From: Nemophila menziesii
Lineage: Eukaryota > Streptophyta > Magnoliopsida > Boraginales > Hydrophyllaceae
DNA length: 64,000 bases
Assembly (NCBI GenBank): GCA_029959085.1
Contig: JARWIR010000001.1
Span: 69,192,899 to 69,256,898 of the forward strand
Direction of reading: 5' to 3'
The translations under genes were made by a program, and so were the position numbers. The notes below the pieces were generated by a model that made no database searches, had not been told where the DNA came from, and worked only from the letters and a program-made list of their open reading frames with translations. Below are positions 1-12,290 of this stretch, piece by piece. Each line of letters begins with the position of its first letter. Position 1 is the stretch's first letter.

Positions 1-761
1 ACCAGAACATGTAAATTTCCACTGGTTTACACTATGGTACAATTTCCCGTGATACGTTGTATTTATATAGTCCAAGTAGGTCTCCTACGCAGGTAATTCC
101 TGGGCCGTATCGGGTTAAACGGGTTCTCGGTAGTAGTTGGACCGAGTACGCCCGAACATTAGATAGAGATGACTGCTTGATTCACACCTATTTGATGGAC
201 TAAAGAGCCCTCCAGTAATAACATTTCACTTGTAAAATTTTATTTATATCAATTTATTATGGTCATTAATTTTAATCACAATTTTTGTAGGGAGGTTGTA
301 ATATCATCCCCTAGCTTCAACTTGATACGGACGGAGATGGTCAAGCTATTGACACAAGGAAAGTTGTTTCCGCAAATGTGAATAATTTAGCTTTTCATTA
401 TATCTTATTGTCTTATACTAATCCTTTCTTGTATTTATTTCATAGATTATTTATTTATGTTCCAAGCTAATGTGCGTGGATACAAGAGCTGTAGATCCCC
501 AGTGTCGGGATAGGTTTATGCCGACCAATATTGTCGTAGGTTCCAACTCTACTTTTCAAATTAGTTGAGTGTTTAAATATTTATTCATAATTTATATGTT
601 TATTGGAATAATGAGCAAACTCATATGGTGTCGTGCATGACAACAATAACGGAGGTGGTCAATCACGATGAACATCGCTATACCGGCGATGTCACAAATT
701 TGGATTGGGTAATTTTCGCAACTTTTTCGTAATTTTTTAAATTTTGTGTTTTCGTAAATTC
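1..761. other. Unclassified left flank
   Basis: Single-copy AT-rich DNA to the left of the tandem duplication. Frames are short and interrupted on both strands, and I recognise no protein motif, RNA gene or repeat. A few more GC-rich pieces (about 90-180, 300-370, 470-550, 620-710) are separated by AT-rich stretches. This could reflect exons of a decayed gene or transposon, but no family can be named. Confidence 0.5.
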
Positions 762-1008
762 TAGTGAACTTAGAGATGTTATTAATGTCTTTGTAGATAT
801 ATGTCTCTGTCAATTTGGCAATGTTCATTAGTTGTTATACATATTCCACTTCAAAAAAATGGATGTCGGGTTATGTGACATAGAGCTTCGAACCAAACTA
901 CCCCTACTAGTTACCTAAATCAATTTTGGGATGTGGTAAGAGTTTACTTGAATTATTGTACATGTGTGCTTAGTAATTAGTATATTTTTTTCACTTCATT
1001 GCTTGTAG

Positions 1009-1221
1009 GTTTCGAGACTTCAACTTTTCCTCGACTTTATTGATGTGAACATCTCTCTTTTGAGGCTCCTAGACTTGACCCTCACTTATCCTATTTGGGT
1101 CCCCCTTCTATGCGAGAAAAACGGTTGTGCAATTCTTGTATGCACCAAGTACTCCTATACCACAAAGTGCGTCCTCAAGATTCTCAACTTGTGGGATGAT
1201 GGGGTTACGATTCATGTCTAA
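1009..1221 (+). pseudogene. Unrecognised exon-like open stretch (copy 1)
   Basis: About 70 codons are open in frame from an apparent splice acceptor (cttgtag, just before 1009) to a TAA, ending in residues LNLWDDGVTIHV. Upstream a plausible donor (gatgtg|gtaagag near 936) would give a short intron. The same frame is open in copy 2 with only a few amino-acid differences. I recognise no domain. It may be an exon remnant of a decayed gene or transposon, or a chance open frame. Confidence 0.25.
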
Positions 1222-3320
1222 ATTTTGGTTCCCCTTTATCTCTTATCGTACTTTCTTCTCTATTTTACATTTCCTTTGAAAACTAAATTATCTTGAATAT
1301 CCTTGAGCATGTCTAACACCTACTGAGAAAAAAGGAAAGACCAAGCGTAAAATCTAACAACATAAATATAAACCAAAAATAAAACAACAATGAACTAACT
1401 ATTATCGAGAAACAACGCCAAACACTTGTTGTCCCCAAATGTGTGATTTAAAATCAACACCAGAGAATAAAACTCACAATTGTATGACTCATCACAAGTA
1501 ATAAACTGATCAGAAAAGTATAATCTTTATAAGGAATAAAGAGTTAACAAGCATAATTTTTGTTCTAATATAGATACTCTTTTGGGTGAAAACTAATAAA
1601 TAAACTAAAATATATTTGTTAGGTATTTGAAACAGAACTACGAAAATAGAAATTCATACAACTAAAACTTAACTAAGACAAAATTTAAAGGACTAAAAAT
1701 TAACACGGAGAGAAGATGAGAAGCATAACTCAAAATCACTCATTTTCAACTAGCATAACATGTGTATATTCTTTAATCTAAAGGTAAATTAGGAAATTCA
1801 GTTGCTACACGGGATTATAAAGTTACCCTAAACTCCTTCCGAATAATCAAGGGATATCTATATATTTCTAGGAATCTCTTCCAAGTGAAGCATACATTTA
1901 TTTAACGCCTCAAGTTCTAACCTTAATTGGTTATCTATCTAGTTTCGATCTACCAATTCTAAAACTCAACCAAAAAATTGTAACTCTAGTTTTGAAGACT
2001 AAACCCCCTTACGGGTTTTATTTAATCCCTAATACAACTATTAAGATACAAAAATACATGAAGTATATGAATCATTATAAACAAGAATTACACAATCAAT
2101 TTAAATTAATATGTAATCCAATTATTTTTTGAAATCAATTCCAAATCGTTGATAGGGTTCAAACATGTGCAATATCAACCTAAAATAAGAATTTCTGAAC
2201 GTCAGATGCTAACTCTCTAGGTTCTCCCATCTTCGAAAAAAGTACATATTTCCCCCTATAATTTAATGAGAATGAAGTCGCAAGCTCAATATGTTCAAAT
2301 GAAATTTTAACCCATTTAACCTTAAAAGTAAAAAGATCACTGTTAATATTATAAGAGAGGTTACAATGATGTATTGTATTTCTTGACTCCTATCTTATTC
2401 ATGAGGTATAAAAGTTCACTTAAAGTATACCCTAATCATTACCAAGGCCCTCTTTCTCCTTGTCATAATAGCAATGAAATTCTTTTCTCGATTCAGAGTT
2501 GGATTAAACCGGAGAACCCGATCTATTAACATATTTGGTTATAGGAATATTGACTATCAAATAGAGTAGGGCTTAGGATTTTTATGTAGATATAAATTTA
2601 AATAACGTGAGGGAAGGGAATAAGTTGAATATAAGAGAGATAATCCGATTATATGATTAAGAGAATGAGAGACCCGACTGAATTCTGGGTAAAATTCAAA
2701 TATGGACATTAAACATATAAGGGTCTGGATTTCCGATCATGACTTGATGGATGTAGTTAAAATATGACTAAATTGGTCTGCTAACTATAGGAACAGTTGT
2801 ACACAACCCTTTACTTTTACCATAAGAAAATACAAACCTACAACTATCATGACTAACATGTAAGAACAAACTATAACATATATTAGCATATAAGCAAACA
2901 CGTAAGGATCATATGAAATATTTCAGTACATTAAATAGACAAGAGGAGCACAATGACAAAACTAAAGGATAAATGATAAAATACAATGTTAGTCGACATC
3001 CGTAAGATAGATCATCCATTTGGTAAAACCTTGTTTCATTTCGATGATCGTATATTTCCATCACATGGATTAATTGCATGGATCCAATCTGGTTTTGGTT
3101 CATCCATAATTATTTCACATTACTTTGTAATTTACTTTAACTATAGGAGTAATTTCACTAGAGTCAAAATCATCACTTTCCTCTAGAAGATCACATAGTT
3201 TGTGGGTCTGGACAAGAAATCTGACATGAAAGACGACGTACCTTTCAAATTGGTATTTAAGAAAATATTAATATTTGGATTAATAAATGTATCTCATCCT
3301 TTATTTCTATTTGTAAACTA
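1222..3320. other. Unclassified AT-rich DNA (copy 1)
   Basis: No recognisable gene. Positions 2909-3186 carry overlapping frames of about 65 codons on both strands, also present in copy 2 at 27764-28041. They match no family I know, and their persistence is explained by the recent duplication. Positions 1810-1896 are missing from copy 2, with the tetramer taca at both ends of the missing segment. Confidence 0.5.
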
Positions 3321-3329
3321 TATATCGTT

Positions 3330-3500
3330 GATATGAGGCGTTTTAGTCAATGTAAGCATATTGATAGGACATGGATTGAATGTTGCTCTAATTTATAATA
3401 TATTCTACCAAACCATTGGTAAGCATATTATACTTATTTCGTTACATAAGCTGGAGTAGGATGATAGGCTGATTTGTCCCTTCTAATCAAAAGGTATGTA
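3330..3500 (+). pseudogene. Possible CACTA transposase-associated domain remnant (copy 1)
   Basis: Conceptual translation gives a HIDRTWIE-like start and, after a frameshift and one stop, a DDRLICPF-like piece. This resembles the plant En/Spm (TNP2) transposase-associated domain, which begins with a D-R-S-W-M-type motif and later has a CPC-x2-C motif. The match is short and broken by stops, so it is a weak call. The same sequence lies in copy 2 around 28185-28355. Confidence 0.25.
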
Positions 3501-4977
3501 TCTTTACAACTTTTGAATGCTATGTCATTTCTTAAGGTTGAGAACAATCCTAATGCATTTGGAATGTAGATGTTTCTATTAGTACCCAGGTTTTAATTTT
3601 AAGTGACACAAGATATCCCTATCTTGTAATTCATATCGAACTAAAAGAAAATGTGTTGACTCTTTGGATTGTAAGGTATGTCCTCATCGTGTGAAATTTG
3701 TATCTTCAATGACTCATGTTCTCATTTATCTTTTAGAAAATATTTCTTTGAGAGATTGGGTTAATCATCAGATCCATGCCTTTTTATTGGGGTATTGAGT
3801 AAAAGGTTTCTCACATTCTACATTTTTATTCCCTTTTACATATTGGGTTTACTTGTCGCTTTAAAACCCAAGGAGAACCGTTGGTTTGTAGAGGTGGGAA
3901 TTGATCAAAATTTCAACTAAGTTTCGTATAAGTGTAATTTTTTTTATTGCGAATTAGTTTTAGAAAGTGAAGTGGTTCCTATCCTATTGCATGTAATATT
4001 ATTGTAAATTTGTCAAAGTGAAAGGTTAGAATTTCAACTGTATGCACTGAATTTGTTCAAACCTTAACTCTTCTCCCAACAATATATTTAATTTTAGGCC
4101 TCTCATGTAGATGATCATGAAATTTGTTGTTTATAGGATGCATAATAATATTCACCATGTTTCTTGATCTAGAAATAGAGTTCTAGCCGGCTAGCTAAGT
4201 ATATTATGTGTGATTTTCTCCTAGAGTATTATTAATTTGAGTCATATTAATTTTTAGTGGGTTATAAAAAAGTAGACACCTAATGATACATATTAATTTG
4301 TCACTAGATGAAATCAACCATTTTGTATATTGTTGAATGAAATTCACTAATATATGTTACTAAAAAACAGGTGTTAAGATGATAATGTCAAATGTAAAAT
4401 ACCTTTATCGTAAATATATTTATTTTTCTTGTATAAATATATCCCTATTTTGTTAAATAGATATTTATCATTTCAAGGCATTGTATAATGGATATACAAA
4501 TTTAACAAATTGGTGGTTAAATCCCTTCTCTAATAACTCAGTGATATTAACCAAAAAAATGTAAAATAAAAATCAAGATATATCCCTCCAATAATAATAC
4601 TGTGAAAAAACTATTAAAGTATCATATACAACTATATCTAAATAATAACTATTTAAATAAATTTTTAGTCTATCATTTAGTATCATATACGAATATATCG
4701 AAACTAATCCTGACAAAAATTAACTCAATGTTTAATTAATTTTGACTTTATCTCTCTACATTTTAATCATACAATAGAAATATCACCTCCAAGTCGTTTA
4801 CAAGAAATATATGTAGTAAATCCTACCATTAAGGTTATACGAAAAATTATATTAATATGGCCTGATAAATGTTACACATTCGACATATCGCTAGAGATTA
4901 TATTATGTGTTTGATGTCTTATCTAGAATGTAAAGATTTTTTTACTAACTTCCACAATACAATTTTAGTTCCAACCG
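3501..4977. other. Unclassified AT-rich DNA (copy 1)
   Basis: No gene, RNA or mobile-element hallmark recognised. The sequence is very AT-rich with stops in all frames. Its copy 2 counterpart contains an extra segment bounded by the 13-mer agacacctaatga (29131 and 29160), which is single in copy 1. Confidence 0.45.
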
Positions 4978-4995
4978 TTGGGTGGATTCGGTTTT

Positions 4996-5289
4996 ATGAA
5001 TCAAGTCAATTACACAAATATTCAAGTTAATGAAGTAGTAACCCCAATTGTAATTGATCAATTTTACTGTAATGGAATGTTAGGATGCAGTACCGTTTCT
5101 ATCTCCGAAATAACATACACCGGTATTAGAGGAACATTCAAATATAGTTCCTCTAATATTGGTGAATATTATTCAGGAGACAAGAACAGAGGATGCATCC
5201 TAACATTCCATTACAATAAAATTGGTCAACTACAATTGGGGTTACTACTTCATTAACTTGAGTGTTTGTGTAATTAAGTTGATTCACAT
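4996..5289. repeat. Polygalacturonase-derived inverted repeat / long hairpin, copy 1
   Basis: The last polygalacturonase exon is present twice in opposite orientation. The left arm 4996-5135 encodes NQVNYTNIQVNEVVTPI on the plus strand and runs on through DQFYCNGMLGC to TGIRGT. The right arm 5147-5289 encodes the same region on the minus strand. The loop is only 11 nt (attcaaatata, 5136-5146). By eye the arms pair at close to 90%, with scattered mismatches and one or two 1-nt bulges. Transcription through it would give a hairpin RNA of about 140 bp. The identical arrangement exists in copy 2. Confidence 0.9.
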
Positions 5290-6530
5290 AGCAAGATATA
5301 TTTTGTAAACTACTTTGAGGTGATCTTTCTATTTTAGGACTAAAAGGTAAAGAGTTAAAAGTCAGAATTAATTAAATATTGGATTAATTTTTCTAGGGAT
5401 TAATTTTGATATATTCGTATATGATATTAAATGAGGGAGTACAAATTTATTTAAATAGTAAAATATTTTTTGTATTAATTTTTTTGCTCATGTTTTTATT
5501 TAAAAGGACAGTCTCCTGACTTCAAATTTTGCTAATACGTTTATGAAGATTATAATGTAAAAGTTAATTTAAAATTTTTCTCTTACTTGCCAAGTTTTTT
5601 ATTCTAACCTCATTTAATGAGCTACTTATGATAGAGTAACGAACAGTAATGCCAGACGTAACATCTTTCCCACCATTTTCTCCTAGACTTTCAATGCAAA
5701 TTCTATATGAAGGTCCACAAGTTGCACCATAGATTTGTATGTTTGACCATCCTCCACGAATAGCTATGCAATCATCACCTGTAAAGTATATAACCAAAAT
5801 ATTTGAAATAACATATAATAAAAATTTAAATATATTAAAAAATAATTGTAAAATACATTAATAAAATTGATTGCTTACTACATGAACCATATAAATCATG
5901 GATAATCACGTGTTGACTAAATCATAACCTGACACCTTTTGTGTTTGAGTTGTTTCCAAGGGATGAGATATGTAATCCAAATATTTTCACACCGACACAT
6001 CCAAGGATTACTAGATGTATTGAAGTTCTGTTTGTTATTAGAATATTGGTTAATACAACATTAGTATTTTTTACAATCGAGAATACCTGCCATTAAAAGG
6101 TTACCAACTAAATTTTTAAGTAGATGAATTTTTACCTAGTCATCATATTATTTTTGTACATAACAATGCTTTATTCATTTACTGTTTAAAAAGTGACATG
6201 ATACTTTAATCTTGTCACCCATTTTAAACAATACAAGAAAGAAATATTATGTTTAATGATAATTGACTAATTATCAAAACACTATTAGTATAAGGTAGAA
6301 GGATGTTTGTTTACTAATAATTTAAAATTATACTCACTGTTGGCTTGTTATGTGGTAAAGTTCCACCAAATGGAGCCTTATCCTTCAATGGTTCCTCTCC
6401 CTTGAACGGTTATACATTTCAATTTTACGAATGTCATTAATGCTCCATAACTTGTTCCCCATGCCTGGAAGGACCGGGAGCGATAACATTTCCTTCTAAC
6501 TAGAGGATTAACCAACATTATTAATAACAT
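5147..6530 (-). pseudogene. Polygalacturonase (GH28) pseudogene, copy 1
   Basis: Degenerate glycoside hydrolase family 28 gene; these enzymes hydrolyse pectic polygalacturonan in the cell wall. Read leftwards, four exon remnants appear in gene order. At about 6520-6314 is a piece with ITVQGRGTIEGQG, the family's GxGxIDGxG-type strand. At about 6060-5880 is the section that normally carries SPNTDG, here as NNSNTKG, with a TGA and damaged residues. At about 5790-5570 is a piece starting GDDCIAI, the catalytic GDDC motif, then CGPSYRICIESLGENG in place of CGPGHGISIGSLG (the catalytic His is lost), then VRIKNLA. At 5289-5147 is the C-terminal exon with VVTPIVVDQFYC. Introns keep AG acceptors and GT donors, so this is a decayed genomic copy, not a processed one. 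The N-terminal exon was not found. Confidence 0.85.
5290..5560. other. Spacer between hairpin and GDDC exon (copy 1)
   Basis: AT-rich sequence between the C-terminal and GDDC exons of the minus-strand polygalacturonase relic, most simply an intron remnant. No other feature seen. Confidence 0.4.
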
Positions 6531-7908
6531 TACAGATAAATTATAAATATAGATTAGTTCAGACCAAGGTTTTCTTCTTAAATTTTGTAGTCCGTCAACC
6601 TGAATTATGTAAATATGAATGGGAAAATAATAAGACTTTACAAGATAATGATATTAATTAGAAAGAGTGAAATTCACCTGAAATGTAATACTCTGTGCAT
6701 ATTTTACTCTTGAAAATAGGGTAGGTGAGGCAAAAAACACAAAGAGTATTGGTAATTAAAAAACAGATCCCTAAACTCTTTAATAATTATGAGAGACATG
6801 TCAATATCAATATATGTCATATAAATGTAAAATTATTTTAAACACAAGATTGTATTACTAATTTTTTTTACTGTAAAATTATTTTTGACCCAAACAAAAT
6901 TAGGTTTAAAGCTAGCGTTTGATGGCCTCTCAGAAAAGGTTAACCCTAATGAAATAAATGAAATAAGAACTGGATGAATTAATGAAATATACACATATTA
7001 TATATTTATTCCACTATTCATTAGTCTATGGAGGATAATGTAATTTTCGAAGGTAACATATTTATAAACATTTATTTTACAATCATATCAATAACTAAGG
7101 AAACATTGTAACTCAACTATTCAACAATTTTTCATAATTTTCGTGATGCTAAAGAATTAAACTTGAAAAAAATAAGTTTATTTCATTGTTAAAACCGAGT
7201 CTTCGACCAACTTACATAAATATAACGTTGTCAAATAATTAAACCGAAAAGTAAAAACATGAATCACATGTGTTGTTAGTCCTTGTCTAAAACCTTTATA
7301 AGAAAATGCTCATCTTTTTTAAAAATGAAAGAAATATCACAAATATACCATATTACATTAATATACCTTCTAACTTTCCCCTCTAATTTTATAGCTAAGA
7401 ATAATTTTGAAAACATCTTTAAACTTTTTCCAGTTAGATTTATTTGATACTTTTTCTTAACATAAGAATCAATCAGTGGCAAAATGACCCACACTAGAAT
7501 AAAGAATGGAATCATAAAACTAAATAAACATTTTATTCATTACCAATGTGTTGTCTCTTCTCCCATCACCTTTAGCACCTTATATTACGACACTGAAAAT
7601 GGATACTGAAATAACAAAAAGTGTTGACCACTTAAAAGAAAAATAAATGAAGTAGATATCTCAGTGTTAAATTTGAGTAGGCAGACCTATATATGTTATT
7701 TCCACCATTTCTTATGTGTATTTCAAAATATGTTGTAGACATTCAAAGGGTAAACACCTTAATTTATACAAATGATTGATGGACATATATGTCCAAAAAA
7801 AGTAGTTAGGGAAATATACAATCATATATTAAACTCTTGTAAAATATTATTATGGTTTTTTGCATTATTCTAAATCTAGAAAATCCTTTATGATTTTCCT
7901 ATTATTGA

Positions 7909-7984
7909 TTCTTGTTTTGAAGTATGGTAAGCTATTAGTTTAACAAAAAACTCCTTATCTTATGCACTTATATAGTACCAACTT
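7909..7984 (+). repeat. Short dispersed direct repeat, unit 1
   Basis: About 76 bp resembling 8334-8413. Shared blocks are cttgttttgaagtatg, a taaaaaaactc-like run, tatcttatgcac/tatcttacgttc, and a tagtacc/tgtacaa stretch ending in aactta. Both units are also present in copy 2 (near 32838 and 33268). Origin unknown. Confidence 0.55.
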
Positions 7985-8333
7985 AAATGTTTTAGATTTG
8001 ACTAATACGAAAAAAATGACCCAATAGAGAATTGTAATGAATGGTACCGAATCGTATCTAACTTTTATGAAAGGAAAAATACTTTAATCCAATATTAGAT
8101 GGTCCAATACCAATCGTATTATGACACATACCCAATGTTTTAGACATGCAAAAACTAATTAGAATAACTACCTAATCAATTTTAATGACATGTATTTTGT
8201 TAATATAATTAATGGTTATGATGTGAATATCAAACCATCCAATATAGGATGAAAGTCTTACTCTTTATGGTATAATATAATAAATTTTACCACCTTCAAA
8301 TATCATAAATCCTTTAATTTTTTTTAAATAGAA

Positions 8334-8413
8334 ATTGACTCTTGTTTTGAAGTATGATAAGATTTTAATTTAATAAAAAAACTCATATCTTACGTTCTTA
8401 AATTGTACAAACT
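8334..8413 (+). repeat. Short dispersed direct repeat, unit 2
   Basis: Second unit of the repeat at 7909-7984, about 425 bp downstream and clearly more diverged than the two segmental copies are from each other. It is therefore an older local duplication. Confidence 0.55.
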
Positions 8414-9639
8414 TATTCAACACAAAAATAAAATAAAACTAATTCAAGTTGAAAAAAATTCAGATTTTAATAGTACTTAAAAATTACCCAATTCGAAAAG
8501 AAAGGATATGTAATTCTTAAAATTTGAAATAGAAAATAACGTAGTACTTAGTTATATTGAATTTCTTCGAAGAATAATATAAGGTTGATTTAAATACCAA
8601 CGACAGTCACCACAAATAAAATAGTCTTGAAAAACCATATTGTTGTGCAATATTAGATATAACTTTTAAGTTGAATTAAAATTATCTCTATGAACAAAAA
8701 GTTTGATGCCAAAACAAGCGGCCTTAAAGGATCCTCGAAATTAATGCAAGTTACAAAATCAGTTTTGTAAAACTAATGGTAGATACATAAATATATTATG
8801 AAGAAAGTTACAAGTTTGAACAAGCATTAAATTTTGGATGGAAAAAAGTCTTAATCTATAAGTTGGGTGGGAAAAAATTCGTTAAAAAACTTGAAGTATA
8901 AATATTTAATCTAGGAAGGATACTATTTAGGGTTGTGGTAGAATTAGGATCTAGAAGACTAATATACCGGATGGGTATAGTGTATAATTTTATTAATAAT
9001 TTCCTTACAATATTAAAATAATTTTCACGATAATCCAGGATTAAGGCGGTTTCATACGGCTCGTCCGCCTATTATTCAACACCATCGAGGAACTATATTC
9101 AAAGTGTTTTTTTTAGCATAAAGTATTATATATTGCACCTAAAAACATGCAAAACCTCTAATAGAAAGTCTATTGAGATACCATATTATTTTCAATACAA
9201 TAATATAAAAACTTTACACCACAAAGTAAATATTGAACGCCATAAATGGAGCATTCATTCAATCAAGATTTAAAGTATGATAAAAACTACATTTGGCATT
9301 CAATCTGCCATGAAATTAAACGTTTATTAGATGCAAGAAATTCTAATAAAAATTTGTTGTTACTTTTACAATTGCTTTAATAAAACTTATTGGTTCCTAA
9401 TATTTATTAGAGTTTACCAAAAATATATCTATCTTATGTCCCAAACGTTTTAACACTGGCAATTATGTCCAGTTAAGAATGAACTAAGGATTCATATAGG
9501 ATGTTTGGATAAAAGTATTGCATAATTATTTTTATATATTCATGTTGTAATTATTTTAGTAGATAGTTATAGATTAATTTAAGTTTATTCCTTTTAAAGT
9601 GGTGTCTTATATTTTGTGATAGAATAATATTATCACGAG

Positions 9640-10765
9640 ACATCTTTTTTGGAGTTTAATGGATCTAAGTAGTGATATTCCCTACTATTTGACATATCTT
9701 ACATCTTTGTCATATTTTGGATTATTTCTATTTTTAGAGGTATTGTGTCTTAAATGTGCGTTAAGTGTGTAACTTTTAATTACATGGTTCATATGAGATG
9801 CCAAGATGATTATGAGAAGTCAATAATTCAAGTCCAAATTCAAGACAATTCGTAGAAAGAGAAAAAATCCACTTAGCATTCTTTAGCATTCCAAACTCAT
9901 TTTCCTTCAAGTCTTACGTTAATTTTTTTTATTCAGTTTTTTTATTTTAAACATGATTCTTACATTATTATTGATTATTTTCATTATTTAATTATAAACT
10001 CAAACCCTCTTACTTGAGGATTTCTATATGTATGAACCATTGTTAGTTATTTAATATTTTTGTGAATTTGGGATTATATTATATTAAATTAAAGTAAAGT
10101 TTATTTCTATTAAATATAGGTGTGTTATTATTTTCTACTTGTATTCTGGTCAAATATTAGGCAGTGTTAGTAATTTAGACTATATTACGGATATAGCAAA
10201 TAGACACTTGATGTTCGTTAATGAACTGGAAGGTCTTAACTATCCAAGTAGTCAATAGGGTTAAAACTAACTATCGCTTGAAAGAATTGTAGGGTTACTC
10301 TGAAGAGGTATTTAGTGTCGTAGGATAGCTTCCAATCTATCAAAGAGTAATTCGGGAAAAACATCGAATTCTGACTTCTGTGGGAAAATGCCACTACACC
10401 CTTGTTCCAAGAAACATTAAGTTAACTACTTTGTACTAGAAATACTCAAGCTTCTTTCTCATATTTTTATATATTTCAATTTATTTATTAGTTTAATTTG
10501 TATTTCCATATTGGTTCTTACAATTCTATCTTTATTAATTGTCTTAGTTACTATATTTCTATCGCACCTTAGTTTTATAGATAAAAACCCAATTAATATT
10601 TTTAGTTTTATTATTTAAACTTGCAACTTGCGCTACCATACTCATAAACAAAATTATCTAAATCTTCAGAGTACCATATCCCCTATTCTTATCAACAATA
10701 CTGCATTTGCGAGAAGTAAGTTCTATCAAGGGTTTTAATTTATTATCACATACTTAGGGACAAAA
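9640..10765 (+). mobile_element. Degenerate LTR-like sequence (copy 1)
   Basis: The layout resembles the LTRs elsewhere in the window: a start near gagacatc, followed by a long AT-rich section. Next comes a stretch of more mixed composition (about 10180-10400) with phrases such as gaattctgacttctgtggga, much like the 3' half of the LTRs at 51362, 58345 and 62095. No terminal dinucleotides, primer site or target duplication could be fixed, so boundaries are approximate. Copy 2 counterpart: about 34566-35690. Confidence 0.35.
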
Positions 10766-11358
10766 AGTGGTAATCCTAAAAATGTTTTGGTTTCAATAGA
10801 AATTCAGTTTTATTCTATTTATATTGTGTCCCGCAAATCAAAACTTTTTCTTTGACATTGATTAATTTTGCGCTTTTACTCTTTTACAAAAAACTAAGAA
10901 TAAAACACTAAATATTTAAACAATTCAAGGCAGCTTACTAATCTCTACACATTATATTGTTATTACTAAGACGATCACACATTCAAGAATGTATATAACT
11001 ATGTGATAGTATTCTAGGTTTAATACCAAATATTTTTAAATTTACTCAAACCAAGACGAGTGTGAGATATTTAACAGCTAAACCAATACTCCTTTCAAAA
11101 TCAATGACTTTCTCTCTCTAATCAAAATTCTCTCTACGTTCTCTAATAAAATATCCCTCTTGTAAAAAAGTTAGGGATTAACATGAAAATCAACTCTCAT
11201 AGAAGATGCAAACTACCTATAAACTTGGATCCAAGAAAGAATAAAAGTGTTTATTTTCTTGTAGGACAAATAAGAAAAAAAAGATGCTTGTATCAAGAAA
11301 AGACACCAACTTTTGTAGTACGTAACCCACCTTTGCTGAATTTTTTATCGAGGGTTTG
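10766..11358. other. Unclassified AT-rich DNA (copy 1)
   Basis: Lies between the LTR-like stretch and the copia LTR. A plus-strand frame of 73 codons starting at 11183 and a minus-strand frame over the same bases match no family and are broken in copy 2. It may be leader or internal sequence of the copia element, but no primer-binding site is recognisable. Confidence 0.4.
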
Positions 11359-12290
11359 TGTTGGTGAAAGAATAACAATAATACTAAAGAAAAAACAGAT
11401 ATAATAAAAAAATATTTCAAAAAGTTAAATACGAACAATTGTTACAAGATATTGAAAACAAAAAGAACTTAAAAGAAAATCAGGAAAAAAATACTATACG
11501 CTTACATGGAAAATAATTATGTTAAAAAGATATTTGGGTAATACCAATTTCTCTAAAAAAATGTATCACTCTACCCAAGAAAATGTTTAGGAGTACAAGA
11601 AGAAAATAGATACTATTTCTGAATTCTTCATTGTCAGTGTGTAAAATGCAAGTGACTTATGATTCTATTTATAGAAAAAATGGTCTGCCAGAATCGTCAC
11701 AATAAAGGCTGGTGATTAAGGCATCATTAATGTAGATGTTTTGTTAGTTACATAATTATCAAATTCTTCCATGAAGCTGGAATATCTTCTAGCTTCTGGT
11801 CATTGCACGAATTTAGACAAGTTGACCAAACTCTTATAACATCCGTAATAGTTGAGCCTCTATGCATGGTGGAATATTTTAATTTAAGTTTGAGTTAAGG
11901 AGCCATATATCTTGGTCGTTTTGTAATCTATTGGGAATAATATAAAGGACTACGGACGAGTATATATAAGGTTCAGAACATGGTTTTTTTTATCTTTTAA
12001 TTCTCCAAGACTTCCCAACTCCCCATGACCATGCCGGTGTCGGGCATGGTTGGGCAGGCGAGGAATGGTGGTGTGGTGGTGCGCGCTATGGTGCCTTCCT
12101 AATTATCCTTTTTCCTCGATAGTGTTAATCCATTTGAAATGAATAGAAAGGTAAGAATTAAATACTCACAAATTTCCTTCTACACTTTCTGTGTGAGAAT
12201 TTTTAACAAAGAAAAAGTTTTTTCCAGTTCTTCGAAGAACATGAAAGGATTAATAAAAAAACCTTTTTAATTTCCTTAATTATTCTAACA
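11359..12290 (-). mobile_element. Degenerate Ty1/copia-type LTR (copy 1)
   Basis: Read on the minus strand this begins TGTTAGAATAATTAAGG at 12290, a start common in plant copia LTRs, and is immediately preceded by a purine-rich tract (agtggggggt, 12291-12300) that fits a polypurine tract. It contains a TATA-like ctataaatag (about 11665-11674, minus strand) and ends near CACCAACA (11359-11366). A GC-rich patch of unknown meaning lies at 12020-12100. Only one LTR is present, with some internal sequence to its right. The distal end is uncertain. Confidence 0.5.

Larger units (their letters stand above)
6531..9635. other. Unclassified AT-rich DNA (copy 1)
   Basis: No recognisable gene. A minus-strand frame of 79 codons at 7276-7515 starts with a hydrophobic stretch (MIPFFILVWVILPLI) that could resemble a signal peptide. 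Its copy 2 version (32214-32432) is frameshifted, and nothing links it firmly to the polygalacturonase relic. A direct repeat of about 80 bp, sharing ttgttttgaagtatg, occurs at 7909-7984 and 8334-8413. Confidence 0.45.

Noticed and set aside
2909..3186. Overlapping 64-66-codon frames conserved in both copies
   Set aside because: Conservation is explained by the recent duplication. No motif, and both strands are open equally.
7276..7515. Possible N-terminal signal-peptide exon of the polygalacturonase
   Set aside because: A hydrophobic start is suggestive, but no mature-domain residues follow. It lies ~750 bp upstream of the first recognised exon, and copy 2 carries a frameshift.
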